Translations under genes and position numbers: made by a program
Shown here: positions 48,917 through 57,300 of the stretch, in pieces
How positions within the stretch are numbered: position 1 is the stretch's first letter
Layout of the letters: the number at the start of each line of letters is the position of its first letter
NCBI GenBank assembly: GCA_964651535.1
Contig: CAZYYE010000004.1
Span: 59,029 to 123,028, forward strand
Length of the DNA: 64,000 nt
Direction: 5' to 3'
Origin: Terrimesophilobacter sp964651535
GTDB taxonomy: Bacteria > Actinomycetota > Actinomycetes > Actinomycetales > Microbacteriaceae
The notes under the pieces: model-generated
The model's input: the letters and a program-made list of their open reading frames with translations, nothing else
Database searches by the model: none
Told to the model about the DNA's origin: nothing

Positions 48917-49502
48917 TCCTGGCGCGGTGCGCACGCACTTTCGCTCGATTTCCGCAGCGCTGCATCGAGCACCAGCGGCGGGTTCCGCTGCGCGAGGTGT
49001 CGAGGTACAGGAGAGAACAATCGTCGGCCGAACACGCTCGAATCCGGGCACGTCGTTCGGGTCCGAACGTCGCGACGGCGTCGCGCGCGATGGTCGAGAG
49101 CGCCTGGGCGGACCGCGCACGGCTCGCACCCGCTTGCCTCGTCCCGCCCTCCAGCACGGGAGGCAGATCGGCGAGCGCGGCGAACAGATTGACGACGTCG
49201 ACCTCGGCGGCGGGAAGTTCCGCGTGCGCTGCTGCGGCGAGAGCCAATTGCGCGATCGCAGCACGGAAACCGAGGGCGTCGCTCAATTCCCTTTCGGTTA
49301 CTTCGGCGTCAACCCGAGGGAATCGGGCGGCAAGCCATCGGCCCAGATCCGCCGGCGAGTGGAACACTTCCGCGTTTCCCCGGAGGGCTCCCGTGTACGC
49401 GAAATCGAGCGCGAGCGCTCCGGAATCGAACCACCAGCGGGTTTCGTTCGGGGGGTCGAACCATTGGCCGGTCGTCGCGGCGAGTGCAGCTTCCGTCGTC
49501 AC
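48906..49502 (-). CDS. ABATE / CGNR zinc-finger domain protein
   Basis: A 198-residue putative stress-related regulator. The N-terminal ABATE domain (WWFDSGALALDFAYTG) is followed by a C-terminal CGNR zinc finger: CSADDCSLLYLDTSRSG and RRWCSMQRCGNRAKVRAHR give four zinc-binding cysteines and a basic DNA-binding tail. The GTG start at 49502 has TAGATT exactly six bases upstream. The ligand is unknown. Confidence 0.85.
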   Translation of the reverse strand: MTTEAALAATTGQWFDPPNETRWWFDSGALALDFAYTGALRGNAEVFHSPADLGRWLAARFPRVDAEVTERELSDALGFRAAIAQLALAAAAHAELPAAEVDVVNLFAALADLPPVLEGGTRQAGASRARSAQALSTIARDAVATFGPERRARIRACSADDCSLLYLDTSRSGTRRWCSMQRCGNRAKVRAHRARTIR

Positions 49503-49508
49503 GTAACC

Positions 49509-49514
49509 AATCTA
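49509..49514 (-). promoter_or_regulatory. -10 box of the CGNR gene
   Basis: TAGATT on the minus strand, six bases before GTG 49502; no Shine-Dalgarno site. Confidence 0.5.
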
Positions 49515-49519
49515 TGCGG

Positions 49520-50020
49520 TTACACTCTGTTGGCCGGGGATGCCGCGCGGCGGCGGGCGGCAGCCGTCACTTCGCGGTACCGCCAATAGATCACGTTCGC
49601 GGGATCGAATCGGCGGGAACACTTTCCGCACGCCATCGCCCTCGTCGGTCTGCGGTACCGGTACAGCTCGTGACCCTGCGGGCAGGTTCCGATCCAGGGC
49701 GCGAGCTCATCTGCTACGGAGCCGTCATGGGTGCGCTTGCCGACGTAACCTATTTCCCGCGCGATCGACCTCCACTTCGGGCCGTGCCCCACCCGCACTC
49801 CTGCCATCGCGTGGGCGACCTCGTGAAGCAGCACCTGGTGGATTTCGTCATCCTCGAAACGGATCGCGAGATACTTCGACACCGTGATGCGCTTCTCGCG
49901 GTAGTTGCACAGACCGGCGCGAGTCTTGGCGGAGTCGAAGCCGAACGACCATTCGGCAGGGTCCAGGTGGAGGGCGATGAGCGCATTCGCCCACCGCGTC
50001 ACTCGAGCCAGGTCTGCCAT
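49520..50020 (-). CDS. SprT-like zinc metalloprotein
   Basis: A 166-residue SprT-like domain protein. The metallopeptidase motif is HEVAHAM (HExxH) in QVLLHEVAHAMAGVRVGHGP, with a third ligand probably in the GHGPKWR segment. A C-terminal zinc ribbon has Cys in GTCPQGHELYRYRRP and ACGKC. Related proteins process DNA-protein crosslinks in eukaryotes; the bacterial role is unclear. ATG 50020 has TATCGT six bases upstream. Longer frames overlap the crcB genes and are rejected. Confidence 0.85.
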   Translation of the reverse strand: MADLARVTRWANALIALHLDPAEWSFGFDSAKTRAGLCNYREKRITVSKYLAIRFEDDEIHQVLLHEVAHAMAGVRVGHGPKWRSIAREIGYVGKRTHDGSVADELAPWIGTCPQGHELYRYRRPTRAMACGKCSRRFDPANVIYWRYREVTAAARRRAASPANRV

Positions 50021-50026
50021 GCGACG

Positions 50027-50032
50027 ACGATA
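50027..50032 (-). promoter_or_regulatory. -10 box of the sprT-like gene
   Basis: TATCGT on the minus strand, six bases before ATG 50020; no Shine-Dalgarno site. Confidence 0.45.
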
Positions 50033-50064
50033 ACCCAGACCACCGGTTATTTTCGTGTCGACCC

Positions 50065-50439
50065 TCAGAGCACCCTGCCGAGCCAGAGGCCCAGACCCGC
50101 GACGATGACGGCGACGACGATCATCCCGAATGAATTCGCGACGGCCGACCACCAGCGCTTCTCTTGAATGAGCCGCAGGGTTTGGAAGCTTGTCGTGCTG
50201 AATGCTGTGAAACCGCCGACCAGCCCGGCACCGACGATGATCGCGACGGATTCCGGCAGCAGCGCTCCGCCAGCGAGCCCGGCGAGAAGGCCCAGAACAA
50301 AGGATCCGCTGAGATTGATGATGGTCATCGCGATCGGGTATTCCGGTCGGACCCGCCGGTGGACGGCGCCATTTACGGCGAGACGCAGTGCGGCGCCGGC
50401 GCCGCCCGCCGCGGCAACAAGGAGTGCCGTCACCATCAA
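50065..50439 (-). CDS. crcB: Fluoride channel CrcB/Fluc subunit (canonical)
   Basis: A 124-residue membrane protein with four hydrophobic segments that exports fluoride as part of a dimer. The pore residues are kept: IINLSGSFVLGLLAG (Asn and GxxxG helix) and GGFTAFSTTSFQTLR, the phenylalanine-bearing segment near the central sodium site. Its ATG overlaps the stop of the second crcB gene (ATGA), so both are made together and probably form a heterodimer. Confidence 0.92.
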   Translation of the reverse strand: MMVTALLVAAAGGAGAALRLAVNGAVHRRVRPEYPIAMTIINLSGSFVLGLLAGLAGGALLPESVAIIVGAGLVGGFTAFSTTSFQTLRLIQEKRWWSAVANSFGMIVVAVIVAGLGLWLGRVL

Positions 50440-51008
50440 CTGCTCGCCGCCGATTCACGTTTGCCCCACCGCGAGGCGACGCGGCGCCATCGCGCAGCGG
50501 CGAAGATTCCCACCCACGTTGCGAACGCGCCGAGCGCAATGGTCGCAATCCCGTACGCGAAAGCGAGCACCGGATCTCCGCGCTCCCATACGGTCACGAT
50601 ATCCAGAGCGAGCACCGCATAACTCGTGAGGGCACCAAGAAACCCCACCCCGACGACGAGCCGAAGCGATCGCCGCCGACTCGTCTCCGTGCCTTCCGAC
50701 AGCGTTTGCAGTAGAACGCCGAGGAGAAACGGACCAGCGAGATTGACGATGACGGTTCCGGCGGACAGCTCATGCCACGTGGGCGAAACCGTCGTCAATC
50801 CGAACCGTGCGAGCGCACCGAGCGCGCCGCCCAGTGCAGCGAGCGCGAGAAAACTCGGCCGGATGCGCACCGCCACCGGCACGCCGACAACGGTGCGGGT
50901 GACCTCGATGTCGCTGTTGATCGGCAGCAGAACGCGCGATCGCCGCCACAGTCGACTCACGCGGCGCCAACGGGAAGGCGCGGCCGGAGGTTTCTCACTC
51001 GCGTCCAC
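50436..51008 (-). CDS. crcB: Fluoride channel CrcB/Fluc subunit (divergent)
   Basis: The second subunit, 190 residues, with a long hydrophilic N-terminus of about 50 residues and four membrane segments. IVNLAGPFLLGVLLQ keeps the pore Asn, but the usual phenylalanine segment reads GALTSYAVLALD and has lost the Phe residues. In two-gene Fluc systems one half pore can be degenerate, which fits. A GTG start with GATAAT six bases upstream allows separate transcription from the sugar dehydrogenase gene 17 bases away. Confidence 0.85.
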   Translation of the reverse strand: MDASEKPPAAPSRWRRVSRLWRRSRVLLPINSDIEVTRTVVGVPVAVRIRPSFLALAALGGALGALARFGLTTVSPTWHELSAGTVIVNLAGPFLLGVLLQTLSEGTETSRRRSLRLVVGVGFLGALTSYAVLALDIVTVWERGDPVLAFAYGIATIALGAFATWVGIFAAARWRRVASRWGKRESAASS

Positions 51009-51014
51009 TGATCG

Positions 51015-51020
51015 ATTATC
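51015..51020 (-). promoter_or_regulatory. Possible -10 box of the crcB pair
   Basis: GATAAT on the minus strand, six bases before GTG 51008. It deviates at the first base from TANNNT, so confidence is moderate. No fluoride riboswitch-like structure was recognised. Confidence 0.35.
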
Positions 51021-51025
51021 GCCCT

Positions 51026-52192
51026 TCAGCCGTTGGGCGCCAGTTCGATCTGCACGAGCTTGTCATCCCCCGAGCGGGGGCTGCCCCTGCCGTCGGTGTT
51101 GTTCGTAAGCACCCACAGGCTGCCGTTCGGGCCCGGAACGGCATCGCGCAGGCGGCCGAACTCCCGGACGAACGACGCAGCGGAGTGGGCGGCGCCTTCC
51201 GGATAGATCGCCCACAACCGCTGACCGCGAAGCGAGGCGAGGAAGAACGTGTCGCGCACGAACGCGAGGCCGCTCGGGCTCGCCTCGGACGTCGACCACT
51301 GCAGGATCGGGTCGACGTAGCCGGACCTGCGCCCGATTCCCTCCACGATTGGCCACCCGTAGTTCATTCCCGCTTCGATGCGATTGAATTCGTCCCACGT
51401 GTTCTGGCCGAACTCCGCTGACCACAATTGACCGCTCGCATCCCAGGCGATGCCTTGCGGGTTTCGATGCCCGAATGAGTAGACCGTCGAGCCGGCGAAC
51501 GGATTGTCCTTCGGCACGCTGCCGTCGAGATTCATCCGAAGAATCTTGCCGTTGGGCGATGAGACGTCCTGCGAGCGGGAGGGTTGCCCCGCGTCGCCCA
51601 CGGTCGCGTACAACTTGTCATCCGGACCGATCGCGATGCGGCCGCCGTTGTGGTTTCCGGAGCGGGCGATTCCGGTGAAGATCGCCTCCTGGCTGCCGAG
51701 CTGGTAGCCGCCGGCCGACCCGATGAGCGGCATGCGCACGATCCGATTGTCCGTCGGCGTCGTGTAATACGCGTACACGTAGCTCAACGCGCCGGCGTCG
51801 AGAACGGCAAGGCCGAGGAGCCCGCCCTCGCCGCCGTGGGCGACGCCGTCGACGGTCGTGACGACGCGCACGGTGCCCGCAGCGGTGTACTCAAGGATCT
51901 GCCCCGAGTCCCGCTCCGAGATGAGGGCCGAACCGCTCGCGAGCCGCACGACGGACCAGGGCGCACTCAAACCGGTGACGAGCACGGTGGTCGCGCCGGT
52001 GGGCGCAACCGGGCCCGTGAGCGTTTCGGCCGGCGGTCCGCCAGTCGGAGTCCCGGAAGGGGGCAACGTCGGCAATCCGGTGGGCGAAGGGCGCGGGACG
52101 GCGCTCGGCTCGCGAGGGGCCTCCGGCGCGCATGCGGCAACAGCGAGCACGAGCACACCCGCCGCTAAACCCACAATCCCCCGCCGCCACAT
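51026..52192 (-). CDS. PQQ-dependent sugar dehydrogenase-type lipoprotein
   Basis: A secreted six-bladed beta-propeller of 388 residues (glucose/sorbosone dehydrogenase family). The lipoprotein signal ends LAVAACAPE with the lipidated Cys at 21, then a Pro/Thr-rich linker. The propeller shows GLSAPWSVVRL, HGGEGGLLGLAVL (the catalytic-type His), GNHNGGRIAIGPD, VYSFGHRNPQGIAWD and AEFGQNTWDEFNRI. The family oxidises aldose sugars with PQQ; the substrate here is unknown and no PQQ synthesis genes are in the window. ATG 52192 directly precedes the signal peptide. Confidence 0.86.
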   Translation of the reverse strand: MWRRGIVGLAAGVLVLAVAACAPEAPREPSAVPRPSPTGLPTLPPSGTPTGGPPAETLTGPVAPTGATTVLVTGLSAPWSVVRLASGSALISERDSGQILEYTAAGTVRVVTTVDGVAHGGEGGLLGLAVLDAGALSYVYAYYTTPTDNRIVRMPLIGSAGGYQLGSQEAIFTGIARSGNHNGGRIAIGPDDKLYATVGDAGQPSRSQDVSSPNGKILRMNLDGSVPKDNPFAGSTVYSFGHRNPQGIAWDASGQLWSAEFGQNTWDEFNRIEAGMNYGWPIVEGIGRRSGYVDPILQWSTSEASPSGLAFVRDTFFLASLRGQRLWAIYPEGAAHSAASFVREFGRLRDAVPGPNGSLWVLTNNTDGRGSPRSGDDKLVQIELAPNG

Positions 52193-52247
52193 ACTTCCAT
52201 CATTCAGGAGTTTGTGTGACTGGTGTTGTTTAACGTGAGCGGCCCGG

Positions 52248-53105
52248 TCAGGATCGGGTGCGGAAAACGCTCGCGGAAGGAAGCGGCGAAGCCACGGCAG
52301 TCTCATCCGTGACGACGTGAGCACCCGCGATCCAGTGTTCCAGCTCCCTGCCGCTCAGAATCTTCGCCGGATGGGGGCCACCCGCGAGCAGCTGCGGCAT
52401 CCAGTCAAGCGGCAGCGGTGTTCGGGAACCCGCCAGCACGACATTGCCGAACCGGCGACCCTTGAGGATGGTGGCCTCTGCGAGCGCCGCGACGTGATCG
52501 ATGACCGAACCGAGGGTCGCCGCCTGCCCGCGAGCGAAAGCCAGCCCTGGCCCGTCCGCGATGTTCACGAGGACGATCCCATCGGTCGACAACAGCGGCG
52601 CCACCGATCCGTAGAACTCGGCGCTCGTCACGTGCGCAGGCGTCCTCGCACCCGCGAAGATGTCGACCACGACGAGGTCCACAGCGCCGTGAAGGCCGTT
52701 CGGCAGCCGGGCGAGCACCTCGCGCGCGTCCCCGTACCTGATTCGAATCGAGGCCCGCCGCGACCAGGGAAGCGTCGTGCGGACGAGGTCCACGAGGTCG
52801 CTCTCCAGTTCGATGACCTGCTGCCGCGAACCCGGACGGGTCGCCTCGATGTAGCGGGGGAGCGTGAGCCCGCCCGCTCCCAGGTGCACCGCCGTGATCG
52901 GCTCGCCTGGCAACTTGAGCCGGTCGATGACCTGGCCCATCCGTTGCACGTACTCGAAGAAGAGCTGGGTGGGATCCTCCAGATTCACGTGCGACTGCGG
53001 CGTGCCGTCGACGATGAGGGTGTATGCGCCGGGCACCCAGCGGTCGGGCTCGATCACGGCGCGATATCCGCTCGCCTTCAGCACCGTCGACGGATTCACG
53101 TTCAT
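52248..53105 (-). CDS. Spermidine synthase-like methyltransferase-fold protein
   Basis: A 285-residue SAM-dependent-methyltransferase-fold protein of the spermidine synthase family. AVHLGAGGLTLPRYIEAT is the nucleotide loop, VIELESDLVDLVR the acidic loop, and DLVVVDIFAGARTPAHV holds the aspartate region of aminopropyltransferases. The N-terminal tetramerisation domain is short. True polyamine synthesis is uncertain, since many actinobacterial relatives are uncharacterised. It is divergent from the agmatinase-type gene, 26 bases apart, which hints at a shared pathway. No clear Shine-Dalgarno or -10 box decides the start. Confidence 0.75.
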   Translation of the reverse strand: MNVNPSTVLKASGYRAVIEPDRWVPGAYTLIVDGTPQSHVNLEDPTQLFFEYVQRMGQVIDRLKLPGEPITAVHLGAGGLTLPRYIEATRPGSRQQVIELESDLVDLVRTTLPWSRRASIRIRYGDAREVLARLPNGLHGAVDLVVVDIFAGARTPAHVTSAEFYGSVAPLLSTDGIVLVNIADGPGLAFARGQAATLGSVIDHVAALAEATILKGRRFGNVVLAGSRTPLPLDWMPQLLAGGPHPAKILSGRELEHWIAGAHVVTDETAVASPLPSASVFRTRS

Positions 53106-53131
53106 CCTCTGACCCTGCCACACTGGAACGC

Positions 53132-54130
53132 ATGACCGCACCGAAGCGCGATCTTCCCCCCGGGATGCGCGCCCAACTCGACGCCTCGTCCCTTCACGGC
53201 CCTGCGACATTCGGCATGCGCCCGCTCCTGACCGAACCGGAGCAGCTCGACGAGTGGCAGCCGGATGTCGCGATCGTCGGCGCCCCGTGGGACGACAGCA
53301 CGACCAATCGCCCTGGCGCCCGCTTCGGCCCGCGCGCACTGCGCGCCAACGCGTACGACCCTGGCACCTACCACCTCGATCTGCAGGTGGAGATGTTCGA
53401 CCACCTCGAAGTGGTCGACTACGGCGACGCGATCATGAGCCACGGCATGTGGGAGGCGTCGAAGGCGGCAATCCAGCAGCGCGTTTCGGAGGTGGCGAGC
53501 CGCGGAATCATTCCCATCGTCCTGGGCGGCGACCACTCGATCACGTGGCCCGCCGCGACGGCCGTCGCCGAACACCACGGATTCGGAAACGTCGGCATGA
53601 TCCACTTCGACGCCCACGCGGACACGGCAGACCAGATCGACGGCAATCTGGCGAGCCACGGTTCGCCCATGCGCCGCCTCATCGAGTCGGGGGCGATTCC
53701 CGGGCACAATTTCATTCAGGTCGGTCTGCGCGGCTATTGGCCGGGGGAGGAAGACCAGAAGTGGATGCGCGACAACGGGTTGCGCCACCACACGATGCAG
53801 GAAGTGTGGGAGCGCGGAGCAAAGGCGGTCATGAAGGATGTCGTCGCTGAGGCCCTCGACGGCACGGATGCGATCTACCTGTCCATCGACATCGACGTGC
53901 TCGACCCCGGCTTCGCGCCCGCGACCGGCACCCCGGCCCCCGGCGGGTTCGCCCCTATCGACCTGCTTCGAATCGTGCGGCAGATCGTGCTCGATACGAA
54001 CGTCGTGGCGATGGACGTCATGGAGGTTGCGCCGGCGTACGATCACGCAGACATCACCATCAACAACGCGCACGGACTCATCTGGGAGGCGCTCGCGGCG
54101 ATGGCCTACAAAAAGAAAAACCACTTATAG
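53132..54130 (+). CDS. Agmatinase/ureohydrolase family protein
   Basis: A 332-residue manganese-dependent ureohydrolase. Metal ligands are kept: GGDHSITWP, IHFDAHADTAD and SIDIDVLDPGFAPATGTPAPGG. WDDSTTNRPGARFGPRALR is typical of agmatinases and guanidinobutyrases. Agmatine to putrescine is the default prediction; guanidino acids are possible. The formimidoylglutamase branch is not favoured, because the hut cluster uses HutF. ATG 53132 begins MTAPKRDLPPGM; a longer frame overlaps the divergent gene. Confidence 0.88.
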   Translation: MTAPKRDLPPGMRAQLDASSLHGPATFGMRPLLTEPEQLDEWQPDVAIVGAPWDDSTTNRPGARFGPRALRANAYDPGTYHLDLQVEMFDHLEVVDYGDAIMSHGMWEASKAAIQQRVSEVASRGIIPIVLGGDHSITWPAATAVAEHHGFGNVGMIHFDAHADTADQIDGNLASHGSPMRRLIESGAIPGHNFIQVGLRGYWPGEEDQKWMRDNGLRHHTMQEVWERGAKAVMKDVVAEALDGTDAIYLSIDIDVLDPGFAPATGTPAPGGFAPIDLLRIVRQIVLDTNVVAMDVMEVAPAYDHADITINNAHGLIWEALAAMAYKKKNHL

Positions 54131-54160
54131 CGCAGAATCCGAATGCGGTCAAGATTTAAG

Positions 54161-54189
54161 TGGACAGACTCCGCATTTCGTCCTATAGT
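54161..54189 (+). promoter_or_regulatory. rpoB-rpoC promoter
   Basis: TGGACA (54161-54166) and TATAGT (54184-54189) are exactly 17 bases apart, a strong housekeeping promoter. Transcription would start near 54196, leaving a leader of about 170 bases. That leader contains a CCATGGGT/ACCCCTGG hairpin and GGCCA-TGA-TGGCC (54336-54348) just before the rpoB Shine-Dalgarno site GGAGG (54352-54356). Confidence 0.75.
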
Positions 54190-54364
54190 TGTTCCTTGCG
54201 CTCCCAGATACTTTCTGCCTTCATATTGCGGTCGGCCGCGCGTGCCCGGACAGTTCGGTCCAGTGGTACTGCTCCATGGGTTAAGACCCCTGGGATCTGG
54301 CGAGACGTGAAGCCCACATATCACCGACTGTAACCGGCCATGATGGCCACCGGAGGTTATTTCC

Positions 54365-57300
54365 TTGGCTGCTGCGCGCAACGCATCCACCTCAAGTTCC
54401 AAGAAAGCCCTCAAGAACGGTCGCTCTGCAGAGCGTCTCTCGTTCGCGAAGATCACAGACACGCTGACAGTTCCCGATCTGCTCGCCTTGCAGACGGAGA
54501 GCTTCGACTGGCTTGTGGGCAACGACCTGTGGAAGGAACGTGCCGCCGAAGCAAAAGCCGCCGGACGCCAGGACCTTCCCTCCCTCACCGGACTCGAGGA
54601 GATCTTCGAGGAGATCTCCCCCATCGAGGACCTCGGCGAGACTATGCAGCTTTCCTTCACGAACCCGTTCCTGGAGGAGAAGAAGTACACGATCGACGAG
54701 TGTAAGGAAAAGGGCAAGACCTACTCTGCGCCGCTCTACGTCGAGGCCGAGTTCATGAACCACCTCACGGGTGAGATCAAGACTCAGACCGTGTTCATGG
54801 GCGACTTCCCGCTTATGACCCCGAAGGGCACGTTCGTCATCAACGGCACGGAGCGTGTCGTCGTGTCCCAGCTCGTTCGGTCGCCCGGCGTCTACTTCGA
54901 CCGGGTTCCGGAGAAGACCTCCGACAAGGACATCTACTCTGCCCGCATCATCCCGAGCCGGGGAGCCTGGCTCGAGTTCGAGATCGACAAGCGCGACCAA
55001 GTGGGCGTGCGCATCGACCGCAAGCGCAAGCAGTCGGTCACGGTGTTCCTGAAGGCGCTCGGAATGACGAGCGAGGAGATCCTCGAATCCTTCAAGGGTT
55101 ACGCGTCGATCGAAGCGACGCTCGAGAAGGACGCGATCCTCACGAAGGAAGAAGCGCTCAAGGACATCTACCGCAAGCTTCGCCCGGGCGAGCAGGTCGC
55201 CGCCGAGGCCGCGCGTGCGCTTCTGGACAACTTCTACTTCAATTCCAAGCGCTACGACCTCGCGAAGGTCGGCCGCTACAAGATCAACCGCAAGCTCGGG
55301 ATCGAAGCTCCGCTGTCGAACTCGGTGCTGAGCCAGGAAGACATCATCGCGACGATCAAGTACCTCGTCGCCCTGCACGAAGAGCAGAAGACGATTCCGG
55401 GCACGCGCAACGGCAAGAAGGTGGACATCCGCCTCGACATCGACGACATCGACCACTTCGGCAACCGCCGCATCCGCGCGGTGGGCGAGCTCATCCAGAA
55501 CCAGGTGCGCACCGGGCTCTCCCGCATGGAGCGCGTCGTTCGCGAGCGGATGACGACTCAGGACATCGAGGCCATCACGCCGCAGACGCTCATCAACGTG
55601 CGTCCGGTCGTCGCGGCGATCAAGGAGTTCTTCGGAACCAGCCAGCTCTCGCAGTTCATGGACCAGAACAACCCGCTCGCGGGCCTCACCCACAAGCGCC
55701 GCCTCTCCGCGCTCGGCCCCGGTGGTCTGTCGCGTGAGCGTGCCGGCGTCGAGGTGCGCGACGTTCACCCGTCGCACTACGGACGCATGTGCCCGATCGA
55801 AACCCCGGAAGGCCCCAACATCGGTCTGATCGGGTCGCTCGCGTCCTTCGCGCGCATCAACTCGTTCGGGTTCATCGAGACCCCGTATCGTCGCGTCGTC
55901 AAGGGCAAGGTCACGGACACGATCGACTACCTCACGGCGAGTGAAGAAGACGAGTTCGTCGTCGCCCAGGCCAACGCCCCGCTCACGAGCGACTCGCGTT
56001 TCGCCGAAGACCGGGTTCTCGCCCGCTCCAAGGGTGGCGAGGTCGACCTGTTCCCCGTCGACGAGATCGGCTACATGGATGTCTCGCCGCGCCAGATGGT
56101 GTCGGTGGCGACCTCCCTCATCCCGTTCCTCGAGCACGACGACGCCAACCGCGCTCTCATGGGCGCGAACATGCAGCGTCAGGCTGTCCCGCTCCTCATG
56201 AGCGAAAGCCCGCTCGTGGGAACCGGTATGGAAGGCTACGCCGCGATCGATGCCGGCGATGTTCTCACGGCAACGGCCGCGGGCGTCGTCTCCGAGGTGT
56301 CCGCGGACGTGGTCACGGTGCAGCTGGACGCGGGAGGCACGCAGGACTACTACCTGCGCAAGTTCGACCGCTCCAATCAGGGCACGAGCTACAACCACCG
56401 CGTGATTGTGAGCGCGGGCGACCGCGTCGAGGTGGGCGAGGTCATCGCGGATGGGCCCGCGACCGAAAACGGTGAACTGGCTCTCGGCAAGAACCTCCTC
56501 GTGGCATTCATGCCGTGGGAGGGTCACAACTTCGAAGACGCGATCATCCTCAGCCAGAACCTCGTGAAGGACGACGTGCTTTCCTCGATCCACATCGAGG
56601 AGTACGAGGTTGACGCTCGCGACACGAAGCTCGGCAAGGAGGAGATCACCCGCGACCTCCCCAACGTCAGCCCCGAGTTGCTCGCCGACCTCGATGAGCG
56701 CGGCATCATCCGCATCGGAGCCGAGGTTCACCCGGGGGACATCCTCGTCGGCAAGGTCACTCCGAAGGGCGAGACCGAGCTTTCGGCCGAGGAGCGCCTA
56801 CTCCGCGCGATCTTCAACGAGAAGAGCCGCGAGGTCCGCGACACGAGCCTCAAGGTTCCCCACGGCGAGGCCGGAACGATCATCGGCGTGAAGGTGTTCG
56901 ATGCGACGGATGGCGACGACGAGCTCGGCTCAGGCGTCAACCAGCGCGTCGTCGTGTTCATCGCCCAGAAGCGCAAGATCACCGAGGGTGACAAACTTGC
57001 TGGCCGCCACGGCAACAAGGGAGTCATCTCCAAGATCTTGCCCGTGGAAGACATGCCGTTCCTCGCCGACGGAACTCCCGTCGACATCATCCTGAACCCG
57101 CTCGGCATCCCCGGCCGTATGAACTTCGGTCAGGTGCTGGAGACTCACCTCGGGTGGGTGGCCAAGCAGGGCTGGGAAGTCGAAGGCAAGCCGAAGTGGG
57201 CTGCCGGTATTCCGGATGATGCCCTCAAGGCGGCGCCGGGCACAAAGGTCGCTACCCCGGTCTTCGACGGAACTCTCGAGAGTGAGATCGAAGGACTTCT

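Noticed and set aside
51009..51025. Fluoride riboswitch before the crcB genes
   Set aside because: Only 17 bases separate the crcB pair from the upstream gene, and no pseudoknot-like sequence is visible in that gap.
53132..54130. Formimidoylglutamase (HutG type) completing the histidine pathway
   Set aside because: The ureohydrolase gene is over 20 kb from the hut cluster, and the cluster uses HutF, which produces formylglutamate rather than using formimidoylglutamase.
54392..56731. A 779-codon open frame opposite rpoB
   Set aside because: Antisense shadow of a conserved gene with the same bias and no recognisable domain.
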